NCBI GenBank assembly: GCA_027081065.1
Contig: JALWLW010000019.1
Location: 3,064 to 67,063 of the forward strand
Direction of reading: 5' to 3'
Length of the DNA stretch: 64,000 nt
Origin: Campylobacteraceae bacterium
GTDB lineage: Bacteria > Campylobacterota > Campylobacteria > Campylobacterales > Sulfurovaceae
In this document: positions 63,375 to 64,000 of the stretch, one piece after another
How the letters are laid out: each line of letters begins with the position of its first letter
How positions within the stretch are numbered: position 1 is the first letter of the stretch
Made by a program: the position numbers and the translations under genes
The notes under the pieces: generated by a model
What the model was told of the DNA's origin: nothing
Databases searched by the model: none
Seen by the model: the letters and a program-made list of their open reading frames with translations, nothing else

Positions 63375-64000
63375 ATGTCATTACTAGAAGATTATAAGGC
63401 ACATACGGAAGAACGTGCTAAATTAGGTGTACCACCACTTGCTTTAACAGCAGAACAAACAGCCGAATTGGTAGAGTTACTTAAAGCTAATCCTGTAAAA
63501 GATGCAGACTATGCAATGGATTTATTTAAAAATAAAATTCCAGCAGGAGTAGATGATGCAGCTTATATTAAAGCAGCATTTTTAAATGACATTATTAGAG
63601 GTGAGGCAACTTGTACTGAAATTGATTCTATATTTGCAACAGTTATTTTAGGAACAATGTTAGGTGGATTTAACGTTGCACCATTGGTGGATGCTCTTGG
63701 ACATTCAGACATTACTGTGGCGGAATCAGCAGCTGGTCAATTAAAAAATACTATTCTAGTATACGATGCATTTAACGATGTAAAAGCATTAATGGATGAT
63801 GGAAATGAACTGGCTAAAGGTATCATAGAGTCATGGGCAAATGCTGAGTGGTTCTTTAATAAACCAGAAATGAAAAAAGAGATAACACTTACTGTCTATA
63901 AAGTACCAGGTGAAACTAATACAGATGATCTTTCTCCAGCTTCTGAAGCATTCACAAGAGCAGATATACCTTTACATGCAAATTCATTTCTTATTAACAG
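63375..64000 (+). CDS. acnB: Aconitate hydratase B, N-terminal part
   Basis: The first 208 codons of aconitase B; the gene continues past the window. SLLEDYKAHTEERAKLGVPPLALTAEQT is the typical AcnB N-terminus, followed by the HEAT-like domain (NPVKDADYAMDLFKNKIPAGVDDAAYIKAAFL) and the start of the swivel domain (YKVPGETNTDDLSPA). It isomerises citrate and isocitrate in the oxidative or reductive TCA cycle. The [4Fe-4S] ligands are beyond the edge. AGGAG precedes the ATG. Confidence 0.95.
   Translation, partial: MSLLEDYKAHTEERAKLGVPPLALTAEQTAELVELLKANPVKDADYAMDLFKNKIPAGVDDAAYIKAAFLNDIIRGEATCTEIDSIFATVILGTMLGGFNVAPLVDALGHSDITVAESAAGQLKNTILVYDAFNDVKALMDDGNELAKGIIESWANAEWFFNKPEMKKEITLTVYKVPGETNTDDLSPASEAFTRADIPLHANSFLIN

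Overview
The window is a gene-dense, AT-rich chromosomal segment of a Campylobacterota (epsilonproteobacterial) bacterium, most like the Sulfurovum/Sulfurimonas side of the group. The evidence is gene content and order. The runs kdsA-ribH-nusB, bamD-lon, PEB4-type prolyl isomerase-fba and tsaE-lptB are arranged as in Campylobacter and Helicobacter. Menaquinone synthesis uses the futalosine route (mqnC), DAHP synthase is class II, and methionine synthesis uses metX/metY. No stretch of more than 300 bases lacks a gene, and there is no insertion sequence, phage, CRISPR array or rRNA. One tRNA is present (Leu, CAA).

Layout. 1-4.5 kb: end of ubiE/menG, a MoxR-DUF58 pair, a DUF1835 protein, a lipoprotein alpha/beta hydrolase and a DUF2459 protein. 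4.5-7.2 kb: trxC, then an OmpR-type regulator, its histidine kinase and a one-haem c-type protein. 7.2-16 kb: kdsA, ribH, nusB, mqnC, a periplasmic M16-like protein, a REC-PAS-GGDEF-EAL protein, recG and hpf. 16.1-31.4 kb, minus strand: five genes in one direction, two giant secreted proteins (about 1812 and 2492 aa) followed by three type IV/type II minor pseudopilins. 31.5-41.7 kb: bamD, lon, a thioredoxin-like lipoprotein, DAHP synthase, nth, the prolyl isomerase, fba, a PLP desulfhydrase/deaminase and hisD. 41.7-48.2 kb: a REC-ribbon-helix-helix regulator, a nitrilase-fold protein without its cysteine, xseB, metX, a DsbC-like protein, metY, a transglutaminase-like protein, ridA and a small lipoprotein. 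48.3-64 kb: S4 protein, trpD, tsaE, lptB, atpB, thiE-like, AEC and DedA membrane proteins, prlC, gatB, DUF302, DUF2237, tmk, coaD, ubiX, tRNA-Leu, HU, ftsK and the start of acnB.

Most of the window is housekeeping: cofactors (menaquinone, riboflavin, CoA, possibly thiamine), amino acids, cell-envelope assembly (KDO, BamD, LptB), protein quality control and energy (ATP synthase, TCA). The accessory part is the 15-kb pseudopilin/giant-protein locus. Its composition resembles the mshD-mshO-mshP-mshQ end of the Vibrio MSHA pilus cluster: minor pseudopilins next to a LamG/DUF6701-type protein. It probably builds the tip of a type IV pilus-like fibre or a secreted adhesin complex. No assembly ATPase, platform protein, secretin or major pilin lies in the window, so the rest of the machine must be elsewhere.

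Signals. Most transcription units start with a TATAAT -10 box without a clear -35, usual for this phylum. Many gene ends carry short hairpins, several of them sharing a GGTTYG-ATTTTA-CRAACC-like pattern. One-base TAATG stop/start overlaps recur (moxR/DUF58, tsaE/lptB, small membrane protein/thiE, ubiX/coaD, coaD/tmk) and were used to choose starts.
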